From: Desulfuromonas acetexigens | Lineage (GTDB): Bacteria > Desulfobacterota > Desulfuromonadia > Desulfuromonadales > Trichloromonadaceae | Assembly: GCF_900111775.1 (NCBI RefSeq) | Contig: NZ_FOJJ01000003.1 | Span: forward strand, 33,576-97,575 | DNA length: 64,000 nucleotides | Direction of reading: 5' to 3' | The notes under the pieces: model-generated | Seen by the model: only the letters and a program-made list of their open reading frames with translations | Database searches by the model: none | Told to the model about the DNA's origin: nothing | Part shown: positions 16,390-24,850 of the stretch, one piece after another | Layout of the letters: the number at the start of each line of letters is the position of its first letter | Numbering within the stretch: the stretch's first letter is position 1 | Translations under genes and position numbers: made by a program

Positions 16390-16683
16390 ATGAAAAACAT
16401 TTTCTTCACTATCGCCCTTCTCATCCTCGCCTCTCCGGCCCTAGCCGATTCGGTCCGCTGCCGGGGGCAGATCATCGAACCCGGCGTCTCGAAATACGAG
16501 GTGCTGAAATACTGCGGCACCCCCGATCACGTCGCCCCCATCGGCAGCACCACAATCAAATCCAACAACGTCAAGGTCGAAACCCGCACCGACGAATGGT
16601 TTTACGAAAAACTCGACTACGGCAAGGATTATGTCATCATTATCAACGGTACACAGGTTTCGTCCGTGAAACAGCTGGATTGA
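16390..16683 (+). CDS. exported DUF2845 protein
   Basis: A 97-residue protein with a clear signal peptide (MKNIFFTIALLILASPALA). A small domain follows with two cysteines (VRCRGQ and KYCGTPD), a turn at VKVETRTDEWFYE and a C-terminal strand VIIINGTQV, the pattern of DUF2845, a periplasmic domain of unknown function. The CG-P-D element resembles SmpA/BamE-like small domains. It begins nine bases after the orphan antitoxin, probably by chance. GC-rich codon use as in the neighbours. Confidence 0.78.
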   Translation: MKNIFFTIALLILASPALADSVRCRGQIIEPGVSKYEVLKYCGTPDHVAPIGSTTIKSNNVKVETRTDEWFYEKLDYGKDYVIIINGTQVSSVKQLD

Positions 16684-16749
16684 ACCGTTACGACGCCAAA
16701 CCGTTGCGACGCCAATTGACACCCGACACCTACCAGGTTACAATTCGTC

Positions 16750-17028
16750 ATGATCATTGGTTTCCGCCACAAGGGCCTGCGCCAATTTTATGAAACCGGG
16801 AACAAATCGGGCATTCAAGGACAACATGCCAATCGTCTGCGGCTGATCCTGGCCCGGCTTGATTCTTCGCGGGAACCCCGCGACATGGACCTGCCCGGAC
16901 TACGGTTACATCCCATGAGCGGTGACCTTGTCGGATTCTGGTCGGTGAGCGTCAGCGGGAACTGGCGGGTCATCTTTTGCTTTGACGGCCAAGACGTCTG
17001 TAACGTTGACTACCTTGATTACCATTGA
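16750..17028 (+). CDS. higB: HigB-type toxin (RelE superfamily)
   Basis: A 92-residue RelE-fold ribosome-dependent mRNA endonuclease. The pattern matches the short HigB group: IIGFRHKGLRQFYETG, then LRLILARLDSSREPRDMDLPGLRLHPM, then GNWRVIFCFDGQDVCNVDYLDYH. The C-terminal strand and the GNWR..F segment carry the residues usually needed for cleavage. It is followed 15 bp later by the HigA gene; toxin-first order is typical for higBA. Confidence 0.9.
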   Translation: MIIGFRHKGLRQFYETGNKSGIQGQHANRLRLILARLDSSREPRDMDLPGLRLHPMSGDLVGFWSVSVSGNWRVIFCFDGQDVCNVDYLDYH

Positions 17029-17043
17029 AGAAAGGAGCGCCCC

Positions 17044-17331
17044 ATGATGCACAACCCGCCTCATCCCGGCGAAGTGATTCGGGAGCTCTGTCTGGAACCC
17101 CTGGGGATCACCGTTACCGCCGCAGCCAAGGCGTTGGGGGTTTCGCGCAAGGCGCTCTCGGAACTGCTGAATGGCAAAACCGGCATCAGCCCGGAAATGG
17201 CTTTGCGTCTATCCATCGCCTTCGATACGACGCCGGAAAGTTGGTTGTCCCAGCAGATGCACTATGACCTGTGGCAGGCAGAGAAAAAACTTAAAGATCT
17301 GCGTGTCGAAAAACTGACCCTGGCGGCCTAA
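17044..17331 (+). CDS. higA: HigA-type antitoxin
   Basis: A 95-residue XRE-family antitoxin of the HigA/VapI type. It starts [21 protein letters not shown], carries the helix-turn-helix [20 protein letters not shown] (about 28-47) and the [21 protein letters not shown] segment. It should bind HigB and repress the shared promoter. Two adjacent ATG codons could serve as start; an AAAGGAG ribosome site lies ahead of both. Complete by length. Confidence 0.9.
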   Translation: MMHNPPHPGEVIRELCLEPLGITVTAAAKALGVSRKALSELLNGKTGISPEMALRLSIAFDTTPESWLSQQMHYDLWQAEKKLKDLRVEKLTLAA

Positions 17332-17365
17332 CCCATAAAAATAACAAATTCAGACAGGAGGGCGC

Positions 17366-17563
17366 ATGCTGATTCCCGTAATCTATCCCGACGGCCGCCA
17401 CGATCTGGTCAAACCTTTCATCCTTGACCGCCTCATTGACCGGGAAGAGATCCGCTCCTTCAAGCGCTCCAGCGGCTGGGTTGCCCTGGGCATCGACCCG
17501 GTGCGCACCCGACGCGGCGACAACGGCTATCAGGGCGCGGAACGCCGATCCGCCGACCGCTGA
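17366..17563 (+). CDS. GSU3473-family small protein
   Basis: A 65-residue basic protein (MLIPVIYPDGRHDLVKPFILDRLI... FKRSSGWVALGIDPVR). The pattern of a short beta-hairpin, a helix and a GWV.LG.DPVR turn matches the small GSU3473 family found in Geobacter relatives, which has no known function. An AGGAGGG ribosome site precedes the ATG. It follows higBA by 34 bp and is followed by a perfect stem-loop terminator. Confidence 0.7.
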   Translation: MLIPVIYPDGRHDLVKPFILDRLIDREEIRSFKRSSGWVALGIDPVRTRRGDNGYQGAERRSADR

Positions 17564-17625
17564 CCCATCGCGCCTGATTGCCGAAGGGAAAAACGCGACG
17601 CGGACAGCCGATACGCACCCACGCT

Positions 17626-17677
17626 CAAAAACGACCAAGGGGTTACGGGAAAAAACCCGTAACCCCTTGATTTTAAT
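17626..17677 (-). terminator. perfect 13-bp stem-loop terminator; left copy of a 52-bp direct repeat
   Basis: AAGGGGTTACGGG (17637-17649) pairs perfectly with CCCGTAACCCCTT (17656-17668) and is T-rich on both sides. The 52-bp block recurs at 18384-18435 with three differences. Confidence 0.85.
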
Positions 17678-17737
17678 TGGGCTAACTTTTCAGCTAGGGC
17701 GGACACCTTGCAAACATCCCATCCATAGGTATATTAT

Positions 17738-18016
17738 ATGAGCTGGACAGTTTTATTGACCCGCAAGGCCGAAAAGCAGGTGGCCAAGTTGCCCCAAAGC
17801 ATACGAACGGCCCTGCTGACCCTGATACGGGAAATCGAGGTGGCCGGGCCGGTTCGCGGCAACTGGTCCAACTACGGCAAACTGGGGAGCGGGCTGCACC
17901 ACTGCCACCTGAAAAAAGGCCGTCCGACCTATGTCGCCGTTTGGGAAGAAACGGAACATTCCGCCCGGCTCGTGGAGGTGATCTATGCAGGTACACACGA
18001 AAAAGCGCCCTACTGA
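17738..18016 (+). CDS. RelE-superfamily toxin
   Basis: A 92-residue toxin. It starts WTVLLTRKAEKQVAKLPQ (classical RelE/ParE helix-strand opening), continues LTLIREIEVAGPVRGNWSNYGKL, and ends in the strands YVAVWEETEHSARLVEVIYAGTHEKAP. The YVAVW and YAGTHE segments fit the HigB/RelE group that cleaves mRNA on the ribosome. It overlaps the antitoxin start by 32 bp, so the pair is tightly coupled. The pair lies between the two copies of a 52-bp terminator repeat next to tRNA-Thr. Confidence 0.85.
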   Translation: MSWTVLLTRKAEKQVAKLPQSIRTALLTLIREIEVAGPVRGNWSNYGKLGSGLHHCHLKKGRPTYVAVWEETEHSARLVEVIYAGTHEKAPY

Positions 18017-18329
18017 GGCGGTACGCTTCACCGGCCCCGCCGACAAGGTTCAGGAACTTCGGCGCTTTGCCGCGGCCATCGGCCTGAAAGAAGTCGGCGA
18101 TGCCGTACCCTGGCGGGCGGCGTTTCCCGAAGCGGAAACGAATTTGCCGGGATCGGTCCTGAAAGGGGCGCGCATCAAGGAAGGTTTGACTCAGGTTGAA
18201 TTGAAGGAGAGGACCGGCATTTCCCAGCACCACATCAGCGAAATGGAAACCGGCAAGCGCCCCATCGGCAAGGAGTCGGCGCGGCGGTTGGCCGAAGCGC
18301 TGAATGTCGATTACCGGATTTTTCTCTGA
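17985..18329 (+). CDS. XRE-family antitoxin
   Basis: A 114-residue protein with an N-terminal toxin-binding segment of about 45 residues and a helix-turn-helix domain (LTQVELKERTGISQHHISEMET, about 68-90) ending YRIFL. A GGAGG ribosome site lies inside the toxin gene just before the ATG, and the genes overlap by 32 bp. It is homologous over its last 70 residues to the orphan antitoxin at 16141. It should neutralise the RelE toxin and autoregulate the operon. Confidence 0.87.
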   Translation: MQVHTKKRPTEAVRFTGPADKVQELRRFAAAIGLKEVGDAVPWRAAFPEAETNLPGSVLKGARIKEGLTQVELKERTGISQHHISEMETGKRPIGKESARRLAEALNVDYRIFL

Positions 18330-18383
18330 AATATCCCAGTAAGCTTGTGTGCCACTTGTTTACATTGCACATGACAATGACCC

Positions 18384-18434
18384 CAAAAACGACCAAGGGG
18401 CTACAGGCAAAAACCCGTAACCCCTTGATTTTAA

Positions 18435-18435
<1 letters not shown>
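18384..18435 (-). terminator. tRNA-Thr terminator; right copy of the 52-bp direct repeat
   Basis: On the minus strand this follows tRNA-Thr directly: an imperfect AAGGGG..GG / CC..CCCCTT stem followed by CGTTTTTG. It ends at the first base of the tRNA CCA. Two internal mismatches are absent from the left copy. Confidence 0.8.
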
Positions 18436-18510
<75 letters not shown>

Positions 18511-18580
18511 GTTGTTTCGAAGCTCTGTTTTTAACGCAAACGCCGAAGGATTGTCAATGAAATCTTCCCATGGAGGTGTT

Positions 18581-19582
18581 ATGCCCACTGGATCCTGGAA
18601 CCCCGCCGAACTGTTGAAACTTTCGGGCAGCTACTGGAATACCTGCACCCTGCACGCCGGAGTGAAGCTCGATGTCTTTTCACCCCTTGCCACCGAGCAA
18701 CTTTCCGCCGCCGAGCTTGCCGCCCGGCGCGGTTTTTCGGCGCGTGGCCTGGCGATGCTCTTGGACGCCTTAACGGCGCTGGAACTGTTGACCAAGGAGG
18801 GCGAGCGTTACACCGCGACCGATTTCGCCCGCGAGTTTCTCGACCGGGCCGCACCGAGCTATCTCGGACACATGATCATGCACCATCATCACCTGGTGGC
18901 GAGTTGGGCGCGGCTCGACGAGGCGGTGCGCAGCGGCGCGCCGGTGCGGCGCAGCGTCTCCCACGAGGCCGAGGAGCAGGAGCGGGAAAGCTTCCTGCTC
19001 GGCATGTTCAACCTGGCCATGTTCGTCGCGCCGCGCGTGGCCGAGCAGGTCGATCTTTCCGGCCGCAAACGGCTGCTCGATCTGGGTGGTGGGCCGGGCA
19101 CCTACGCCATCCATTTCTGCCAAAAAAATCCCGAGTTGCAGGGGGTGATCTTCGATCTCGCCACCACCCGCCCCTTCGCCGAAAAGACCCTGGCGCGCTT
19201 CGGCATGAGCGAGCGCATCCACTTTGCGGCAGGGGATTTCGAGCACGACGCCATCCCCGGCACTTTTGATGTGGCCTGGCTCTCGCATGTGCTGCACGGT
19301 GAGGGGCCGGACGATTGCGCCCATTTGCTGGCGAAGGCGACGGCGGCCCTGGAACCGGGGGGAATGCTGCTGGTGCAGGAATTCGTCCTCGACGGCAACC
19401 GCGCCGCGCCCCTTTTTCCGGCCCTCTTTTCGCTCAACATGCTGCTGGTCACCCGCGACGGTCAGGCTTACAGCGAGCCGGAAATCCGGCAGCTGATGGA
19501 AGAGGCCGGGCTGGCGCGGATCGAGCGTCTGCTGGTGGATTTGCCCAATGGCGCGGGCATCCTCGCCGGCTATAAGGATTGA
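18581..19582 (+). CDS. SAM-dependent O-methyltransferase-like protein
   Basis: 333 residues from the ATG at 18581, chosen because GGAGGT lies five bases upstream; the open frame extends 23 codons earlier without a ribosome site. The N-terminal winged-helix dimerisation domain (about 10-95) is of the plant-type O-methyltransferase kind. The Rossmann domain has LLDLGGGPGTYAIHF (motif I, about 167-181), a GDFEHDAIP segment and LEPGGMLLVQEF. Related proteins methylate small hydroxylated or hydroxyindole-like molecules or polyketides. The substrate is unknown; the next gene is a DUF6933-like protein of unknown role. Confidence 0.82.
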   Translation: MPTGSWNPAELLKLSGSYWNTCTLHAGVKLDVFSPLATEQLSAAELAARRGFSARGLAMLLDALTALELLTKEGERYTATDFAREFLDRAAPSYLGHMIMHHHHLVASWARLDEAVRSGAPVRRSVSHEAEEQERESFLLGMFNLAMFVAPRVAEQVDLSGRKRLLDLGGGPGTYAIHFCQKNPELQGVIFDLATTRPFAEKTLARFGMSERIHFAAGDFEHDAIPGTFDVAWLSHVLHGEGPDDCAHLLAKATAALEPGGMLLVQEFVLDGNRAAPLFPALFSLNMLLVTRDGQAYSEPEIRQLMEEAGLARIERLLVDLPNGAGILAGYKD

Positions 19583-19590
19583 GGCGGGAA

Positions 19591-20094
19591 ATGCTGCTGC
19601 ATTGCTCGAAAAAAATCGCCGAACGGCTGCCGGAACCTGTCGCCGAGTCCTTGGAGGAAACCGCCGTGCTGGGCAGCTGGCACGCCCACCTCTTCCAGCT
19701 CAAACGCCGCCAGTGCCTGCTCTTCTGTCACGACGAAACCCGCTACATGCTCTTTCTGCCGGGGGTGAACAAGAGTCATTTCAAGGAGCTGGGACGCCTG
19801 CACCGGGATCTCTTCCTGCTCAGCCTGGCCGCGCTGGAGGTGCCGGAGAGTCGGGTCATGCGCGTCGGGCTGGCCCTCGGTCCGCCTCGTTTCGACCGCG
19901 CCACCGACCGCTCGGTCCTTGGCTCGCTGAATGTCGCCGCCACCGACCTGAGCATCTATCTGGAGGCTGTCGACAATCCGCTGGAACTTGATCCGGTGAC
20001 GGTGGCGCTCATGCTCAACCGACGCCCGGTGACGGCGCGCGGCGCCTGGCTTTGGCCGGAAAAGGGGATGCTGGAGAAGGTGGCGCGGCTGTAG
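19591..20094 (+). CDS. DUF6933-like protein
   Basis: 167 residues from ATG 19591 (GAGGCGGG just upstream); a TTG at 19579 is possible but less likely. It starts MLLHCSKKIAERLPE, has GSWHAHLFQLKRRQCLLFCHDETRYMLFLPGV in the middle and NKSHFKELGRLHRDLF after it, which fits the DUF6933 family as I remember it. No catalytic motif is obvious and no function is known. It begins nine bases after the methyltransferase stop and is probably co-transcribed with it. Confidence 0.65.
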   Translation: MLLHCSKKIAERLPEPVAESLEETAVLGSWHAHLFQLKRRQCLLFCHDETRYMLFLPGVNKSHFKELGRLHRDLFLLSLAALEVPESRVMRVGLALGPPRFDRATDRSVLGSLNVAATDLSIYLEAVDNPLELDPVTVALMLNRRPVTARGAWLWPEKGMLEKVARL

Positions 20095-20115
20095 AATCCG
20101 GGGCGTTCGTGGATG

Positions 20116-20169
20116 TTGACAGGAGGAAAATTGAGGAGTAACTAATCTTCATCAGTCCTCATTCCTGTC
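20116..20169 (+). promoter_or_regulatory. promoter overlapping a two-step hairpin ahead of cstA
   Basis: TTGACA (20116-20121), a 17-bp spacer and TAACTA. The same stretch folds: GACAGGA (20118-20124) with TCCTGTC (20163-20169), and inside it TGAGGA (20132-20137) with TCCTCA (20156-20161). The hairpin ends right against the GGGAGG ribosome site. It contains several GGA triplets of the kind CsrA binds, but CsrA control is only a suggestion. Confidence 0.5.
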
Positions 20170-20182
20170 GGGAGGCTTCGCC

Positions 20183-21925
20183 GTGAACAGCCTGGTCTAC
20201 ATGCTCCTCGCCGCCGCCGGTTATCTGCTCGCCTATCGCCTCTACGGCCGCTTTCTCGGCCGGCGGATTTTCGAGCTGTCGAACCGTAACCGCATGCCCG
20301 CCCACCGCTTCCGCGACGATGTCGATTATATCCCCTCGAAGCGGCATATCGTCCTCGGCCACCACTTCACCACCATCGCCGGCCTCGGCCCCATTGTCGG
20401 CCCGGCCATCGGCATTATCTGGGGCTGGCTCCCCGCGACCCTCTGGGTCATTTTCGGCTCGATCTTTCTCGGCGCGGTTCACGACTTTTCCGCCATGGTC
20501 ATGAGCGCCCGCCATCGCGGCCGCACCCTCGGGGATTTGACCGGCGACCTGCTCAACCCGACGACCCGCCACGCCTTTCAACTCATCATCCAGTTTCTGC
20601 TCTGGATCGTGGTCGCCATCTTCGCCATGATCATGGGCATCCTCTTCACCATGTATCCCCAGTCGGTGCTGCCGATCTGGCTGCAGATCCCCATCGCCGT
20701 CTGGCTGGGACGGCGGCTCTACCGCGGCGAAAACGACACCTTCCAATCCCTGGTCGCCCTCGTTCTCATGTATCTGAGCATCGGCCTCGGCCTCTACTTC
20801 CCGATCACCGTTCCCCCCATCGCCGGCTCACCCATCGTCACCTGGACCCTGATCCTGCTGGCCTATGCCTTCATCGCCTCGACCCTGCCGGTCCATGTGC
20901 TGCTGCAACCCCGCGACTACATCAACTCGAACCAGTTGCTCATCGCCATGGCCCTGCTCACCCTGGGGCTCTGCGTCGCCCACCCGCCGCTCACCGCCCC
21001 GGCCCTCAATCCGGCAGCCTTCGCCCCGGGCACGGACATCCCGCCCCTCTTCCCGCTCCTTTTCATCACCATCGCCTGCGGCGCCATTTCCGGTTTTCAC
21101 TCCCTGGCCGCCTCGGGCACCGTGGTGAAACAGATCGACAAAGAGGAGGATATGCTCGCCATCGGCTACGGCGGCATGCTCATCGAAGGGCTGCTCGCGG
21201 CCCTGGCGCTGGCGGCCATCGCCGGCGGCATGGGCATGGGGCTGGTCAAGGGGGAGGTACTCTACACCGGCGCCGAGGCCTTCCGCGTCCATTACGCCAG
21301 CTGGGCCTCGGCCCAGGGGATGGCGGCGATGATCGAGGCCTTCGTGGTCGGCGCCGCCAACCTGCTCGGTGCCCTCGGCATTCCCCCGGAGTTGGGGAAA
21401 TCCCTCATCGCCGTCTTCATCGTCTCCTTCGCCGGCACCACCCTCGACTCGGCGACTCGCATCCAGCGGTTGTCGTTGCAGGAAATCTTCCGCAACCGCG
21501 AGGGTGTGGTCATGCGTCCCCTGCACAATAATTACGCGGCGACCCTGGTGGTGGTCGTCATGGCCGCGGCGCTCTGCTTCGCCCAGCCCGGGGCCAAGGG
21601 CGCCCTGGTGCTCTGGCCGATGTTCGGCGCCCTCAACCAGCTGCTGGCCGCCCTCGGGCTGACCGTCGCCACCGTCTACCTGGCGAAGAAGGGCAAGAAC
21701 ATTCTCATCACCTTTTTGCCGATGCTCTTCATGCTGGTCATGACCACCTGGGCCATGGCCATCAACCTGAGGGATTTTTACGCCCGGGGGAACATGTTGC
21801 TCTTCTCCCTTTCGGTCGTCATCCTGCTCCTCACCCTCTGGCTGCTCATCGGCGCCGCCTGCTCCCTGCGCGGGGGACAACGCACCCACCTCAACGAAGA
21901 CCTGGCGCCGGAACCGGGGGAGTAG
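20183..21925 (+). CDS. cstA: CstA-family carbon starvation transporter
   Basis: A 580-residue integral membrane protein with many (about 15-16) hydrophobic segments and the CstA signatures RIFELSNRNRMPAHRFRDDVDYIPSK (broken here only by family variation) near residues 32-56, and GHHFTTIAGLGPIVGPAIG at about 58-77. Members import peptides or pyruvate when carbon is scarce. GTG start with GGGAGG upstream; shorter than the 700-residue E. coli CstA but normal for the short group. A hairpin sits directly on the ribosome site, suggesting post-transcriptional control. Monocistronic here. Confidence 0.9.
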   Translation: MNSLVYMLLAAAGYLLAYRLYGRFLGRRIFELSNRNRMPAHRFRDDVDYIPSKRHIVLGHHFTTIAGLGPIVGPAIGIIWGWLPATLWVIFGSIFLGAVHDFSAMVMSARHRGRTLGDLTGDLLNPTTRHAFQLIIQFLLWIVVAIFAMIMGILFTMYPQSVLPIWLQIPIAVWLGRRLYRGENDTFQSLVALVLMYLSIGLGLYFPITVPPIAGSPIVTWTLILLAYAFIASTLPVHVLLQPRDYINSNQLLIAMALLTLGLCVAHPPLTAPALNPAAFAPGTDIPPLFPLLFITIACGAISGFHSLAASGTVVKQIDKEEDMLAIGYGGMLIEGLLAALALAAIAGGMGMGLVKGEVLYTGAEAFRVHYASWASAQGMAAMIEAFVVGAANLLGALGIPPELGKSLIAVFIVSFAGTTLDSATRIQRLSLQEIFRNREGVVMRPLHNNYAATLVVVVMAAALCFAQPGAKGALVLWPMFGALNQLLAALGLTVATVYLAKKGKNILITFLPMLFMLVMTTWAMAINLRDFYARGNMLLFSLSVVILLLTLWLLIGAACSLRGGQRTHLNEDLAPEPGE

Positions 21926-21985
21926 TTTGACGGTCACTACCGGCCGCATGTCACTGTCGGAGTATCCGCAGTGAAACCGGACTTC

Positions 21986-22014
21986 TTGACAGAGATGCTA
22001 GCGACTGCTAGCGT
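21986..22014 (+). promoter_or_regulatory. toxin-antitoxin promoter with repeated TGCTAGC operator
   Basis: TTGACA at 21986-21991 and a weak TAGCGT at 22009-22014 (17-bp spacer). Between and over the -10 lie two TGCTAGC boxes (21996 and 22006) repeated every 10 bp, each self-complementary at GCTAGC. This is a good ribbon-helix-helix operator for the following antitoxin. Confidence 0.65.
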
Positions 22015-22038
22015 GAAAAAAGCCGAAAGGAAACCATC

Positions 22039-22317
22039 ATGACCCGTCAACTGAATTTACGCGTGAATGACGAGTTCGCCGAACGTCTGGAGAGACTTTC
22101 CCGAAAGATGGGGCGATCGATGGCGGCGGTGCTGGAAGCGGTCGGCAGTCCGGCGATCGAAGCCGCCGAGGCCGACCTTCAATTCGAGGCGGAAGCCCTG
22201 GCCGCCTGGGAAGACTATGAACTGACCGGCAACCACGTCTCGGCCGAAACCGTGGAAACCCTGTTCGACGAGGCCCTCGCCCGAGCCCGGACGATCGCGG
22301 AAAAACAACGGGGATGA
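22039..22317 (+). CDS. CopG/ribbon-helix-helix antitoxin
   Basis: A 92-residue antitoxin. The N-terminal ribbon-helix-helix (TRQLNLRVNDEFAERLERLSRKMGRS, split about residues 2-27) binds DNA. A long acidic helical tail (EAADLQFEAEALAAWEDYE region) should wrap the toxin. ATGA overlap with the toxin gene. The two 10-bp-spaced TGCTAGC boxes upstream are its probable operator. Related to RelB/DinJ-like and CopG-type antitoxins of RelE/ParE toxins. Confidence 0.83.
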   Translation: MTRQLNLRVNDEFAERLERLSRKMGRSMAAVLEAVGSPAIEAAEADLQFEAEALAAWEDYELTGNHVSAETVETLFDEALARARTIAEKQRG

Positions 22318-22664
22318 CGCGCAAGGTTGTCGCCACCCCCCTCTTCGCCCGGCGGTTGCAGGAGTTTCTTGACGACTATGCCGAACTCGGCGCGGTTCGT
22401 TTCGTCGAACGCCTGCACACCGCCTATCGGGAGATGCTGGCCAATATCACCCGTTTCGAAGAGATTGCCCCCGCCCGCAGAAGAACGGTCGCCGGAAAAG
22501 AGATCACTGTTCGGGAATATGTCCTGAACGCCGGCGCCCGGGATTTTCTCGTCCTCTACTGGGAGCCGCCCGATCCACAGGAACCGATACTGCTCCTGAA
22601 TATCCGCATCGGCGGGCAAAACCGTTTCCGCTGGAAAACGGAAAATAAGCATGCGGGAGAGTAA
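22314..22664 (+). CDS. RelE/ParE-superfamily toxin
   Basis: A 116-residue toxin paired with the CopG-type antitoxin by an ATGA overlap. RelE/ParE layout: KVVATPLFARRLQEFLDDY, RFVERLHTAYREMLANITRFEEIAP, then strands TVAGKEITVREYVLNAGARDFLVLYW and ILLLNIRIGGQNRF at the C-terminus. The final GGQNRF-type end is common in the ParE/RelE branch that includes type II toxins of plasmids and integrons. The target cannot be decided by sequence. Confidence 0.83.
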   Translation: MTRKVVATPLFARRLQEFLDDYAELGAVRFVERLHTAYREMLANITRFEEIAPARRRTVAGKEITVREYVLNAGARDFLVLYWEPPDPQEPILLLNIRIGGQNRFRWKTENKHAGE

Positions 22665-22787
22665 GGAAGACACTCCGAACCTGACCGTCTGACCGTTTCA
22701 TCGCTCCCACCGATGTTTTCTCTCCCCCCTCCCACGCACGTCCGATCTTTTCGAAAGCCCCCCAAACCCTTTCCATCAATCAAGCCC

Positions 22788-22818
22788 GTAGGATGCGGTG
22801 AACGAAGTGAACCGCATC
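22788..22818 (+). repeat. REP palindrome 9
   Basis: GTAG then GATGCGGT / ACCGCATC arms, lying between the CopG/RelE module and the convergent exported-protein gene. It shares the trailing AACCGGGG with REP 1. Confidence 0.8.
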
Positions 22819-22885
22819 AACCGGGGACTCCGACCGTCAAAAGTGTGTTTTCAAGATGTGACCCCGACTGAGGGGGCCGCCGGTT

Positions 22886-24664
22886 TCAGCGGGGTGGGCG
22901 GCGGGTTTCGTGGAACCAGGGGCGGTATTGTTCCATGCGGGCGATCTGGTCGGCGGGGGCGCGGCGTTTGCAGGTGGCGAAATCTTCGGCATCGAGGCTC
23001 GCGCCCCAGCGCCGTTCCACGCAGTCGTTGGGATTGTAGGCGATTTCCAGGGCCGCTTGCCGACGATAGATTTCGGCCAGACTCAGCCGCCAGGTCCCGC
23101 CGTCGCTACGGGTGTAGGAGATGAAGCGCTCTTCCGCCGTCCGGGCATGGAGGCCTTCGATCCCGGCGGCGGCTTCTTCCGCGTCGCGGTCGCCGAGCTT
23201 GAACAACTCCGGATGGCGGCGAATGCGCTCCGGCAGTCCGGCCAATACCTTCATGGCGATGAGCAGGCGCATGTCTCGCGAGGGGGTGGCGTAATCCTCC
23301 CAGGGGCCGACGGTCTCGAAGATGGCCGGACCCTTGGGCATGGCGACCACCCTTCCGCGCTCGGCGCGCATGTAGTTCTCGCCGTTGTCCACCGAGCGCA
23401 CCCGGGTTTCGAGCTGCTCCATCAACGCGTCGAGGGTGCTGCGATAGGCGGCTTCCGGATTGAGACCCTGTGGATTGATCAGCCCTTCCATGCGGGCATA
23501 AAAGTCGCCCGGCGCCATGTCGGCCTGCTCCGTGGAGAAGGGCGGCAGCCCCGAGCGGCCGTCGAGGGCGGCGTTGGCCGGTTGCCGCCAGCTTTTGCCG
23601 GAGCGGCCCGGCGCACGGTAGGCCTTGAAGCCGGGTCCGGCGCTGGGGGTGGCGGCGAAGAGGAAGTTCCCCTCCCAGTAGCGTTTGCGGGCGACGGAAT
23701 TGTCCGGCTGGGCATCGACCGCCAGCAGCACGCCGGGGCTCGTGTCGGTCTGGGGAAACCATTTCGTCAGGATCAGAATGTGGCCGTAGGGGTCGGCGAA
23801 AAGGGTTCCGGGCCAGAGATATTCGCGCGTGAGGGGCACCGGATAGAAGTCGCAGGCCTCGGCGTCGAGAGCGGTGCGGGCATTGCCGGAATGAACGACG
23901 TTCACCAGATCGCGGCTTGTTTTGCGAAAGGCCTCGGCCGCAGCCCGAGTGCCGACAAAGCTCGTATCGAGGCGAGGCGGGCCGCATTGCGGCGGTCGCT
24001 GGGCGGTTCCCCTATCACAGGGGCGGTAAGCCAGGGGCAAGCCGAGCTTCCAGGCGAAATAGGCGCGCAGAAAATAGGGGAGATCGGCGCAGTCGGGCTC
24101 GGCGGAAATCCGCGCATCTTCCCCCGGACGCAGGTAGTCGTACAGGAAGTTGCGGGCGGGATCGCGCAGCACTGGTTCGAGGGAAGGAAAACTCAGGGAT
24201 TCTTCCGGCGGGGCGTCGAAGAGATGCTCGATCCAGGCGGCGTACAACGCCTCGCTGGCCAGGTCCCAGCGCCCCGAACCGCGCTTCGCGCTCTCTTCGC
24301 CCACCGCGATTTCGGCGCGGGCGACGACCGCGCCGGCGCGCAGGACTTCGATGCGATAACCGCCGGCGACGGCTACGGGCACGACCGCCCGCAAGCTCCA
24401 GGGCGGACCACCGGCGCGGACCGTCGGCAACGCCTCCCCTGCCCCATCGGGGCCGGTGAGCCGCAGGCCGGTCAGTTCGCCGTCGACGGCCACCGCCAGA
24501 ATCCGCATCGGCTCCCCGGGGCGCGGGGTCAAAGGCGCAAACCACACCCGCACCGCCTCCCCCTCGCCGCCCGTAGCAACCGCACAGGCCGGGGTGGAGA
24601 GGCTGAAAACCAACGCGGCCGCGAAAAGAATCAGCGCCGTACAATAACGAAGTCGCAGGGTCAT
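22886..24664 (-). CDS. exported protein with papain/transglutaminase-like Cys-His pattern
   Basis: 592 residues from the ATG at 24664, chosen because it begins a clean signal peptide (LRYCTALILFAAALVFSLSTPACA). An N-terminal beta-rich domain (about 30-125, PGEPMRILAVAVDGEL) looks Ig-like. The middle has a possible catalytic cysteine in EPDCADLPYFLRAYFAWKLG (near 190) and a downstream histidine in DPYGHILILTKWFP (near 290), the order seen in NlpC/P60 and transglutaminase-like peptidases. The C-terminal half is helical and charged. No family name is recognised; it probably acts in the periplasm on protein or peptidoglycan. Confidence 0.6.
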   Translation of the reverse strand: MTLRLRYCTALILFAAALVFSLSTPACAVATGGEGEAVRVWFAPLTPRPGEPMRILAVAVDGELTGLRLTGPDGAGEALPTVRAGGPPWSLRAVVPVAVAGGYRIEVLRAGAVVARAEIAVGEESAKRGSGRWDLASEALYAAWIEHLFDAPPEESLSFPSLEPVLRDPARNFLYDYLRPGEDARISAEPDCADLPYFLRAYFAWKLGLPLAYRPCDRGTAQRPPQCGPPRLDTSFVGTRAAAEAFRKTSRDLVNVVHSGNARTALDAEACDFYPVPLTREYLWPGTLFADPYGHILILTKWFPQTDTSPGVLLAVDAQPDNSVARKRYWEGNFLFAATPSAGPGFKAYRAPGRSGKSWRQPANAALDGRSGLPPFSTEQADMAPGDFYARMEGLINPQGLNPEAAYRSTLDALMEQLETRVRSVDNGENYMRAERGRVVAMPKGPAIFETVGPWEDYATPSRDMRLLIAMKVLAGLPERIRRHPELFKLGDRDAEEAAAGIEGLHARTAEERFISYTRSDGGTWRLSLAEIYRRQAALEIAYNPNDCVERRWGASLDAEDFATCKRRAPADQIARMEQYRPWFHETRRPPR

Positions 24665-24764
24665 CCGTAAAGTTTCATATGAAAAAATGAATGGTTGAAA
24701 CAGTTTACCCGCTCGCACACCAAGAGCAAGCCGTCCGGCCGAATCGCGCCCCGTCCTGCCCAAA

Positions 24765-24794
24765 AACACGAAAAGCCGCTCCGTGAGAGGCGGC
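24765..24794 (-). terminator. terminator of the ParE/Phd operon
   Basis: Minus-strand stem GCCGC...GCGGC (24794-24790 with 24779-24775) followed by TTTT, about 55 bp after the toxin stop. Confidence 0.6.
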
Positions 24795-24850
24795 CGTGGC
24801 TAGCGATTCGGGTTATCGGTAAGAGAACAAGGGGGTTCAACCTAGCCGAC

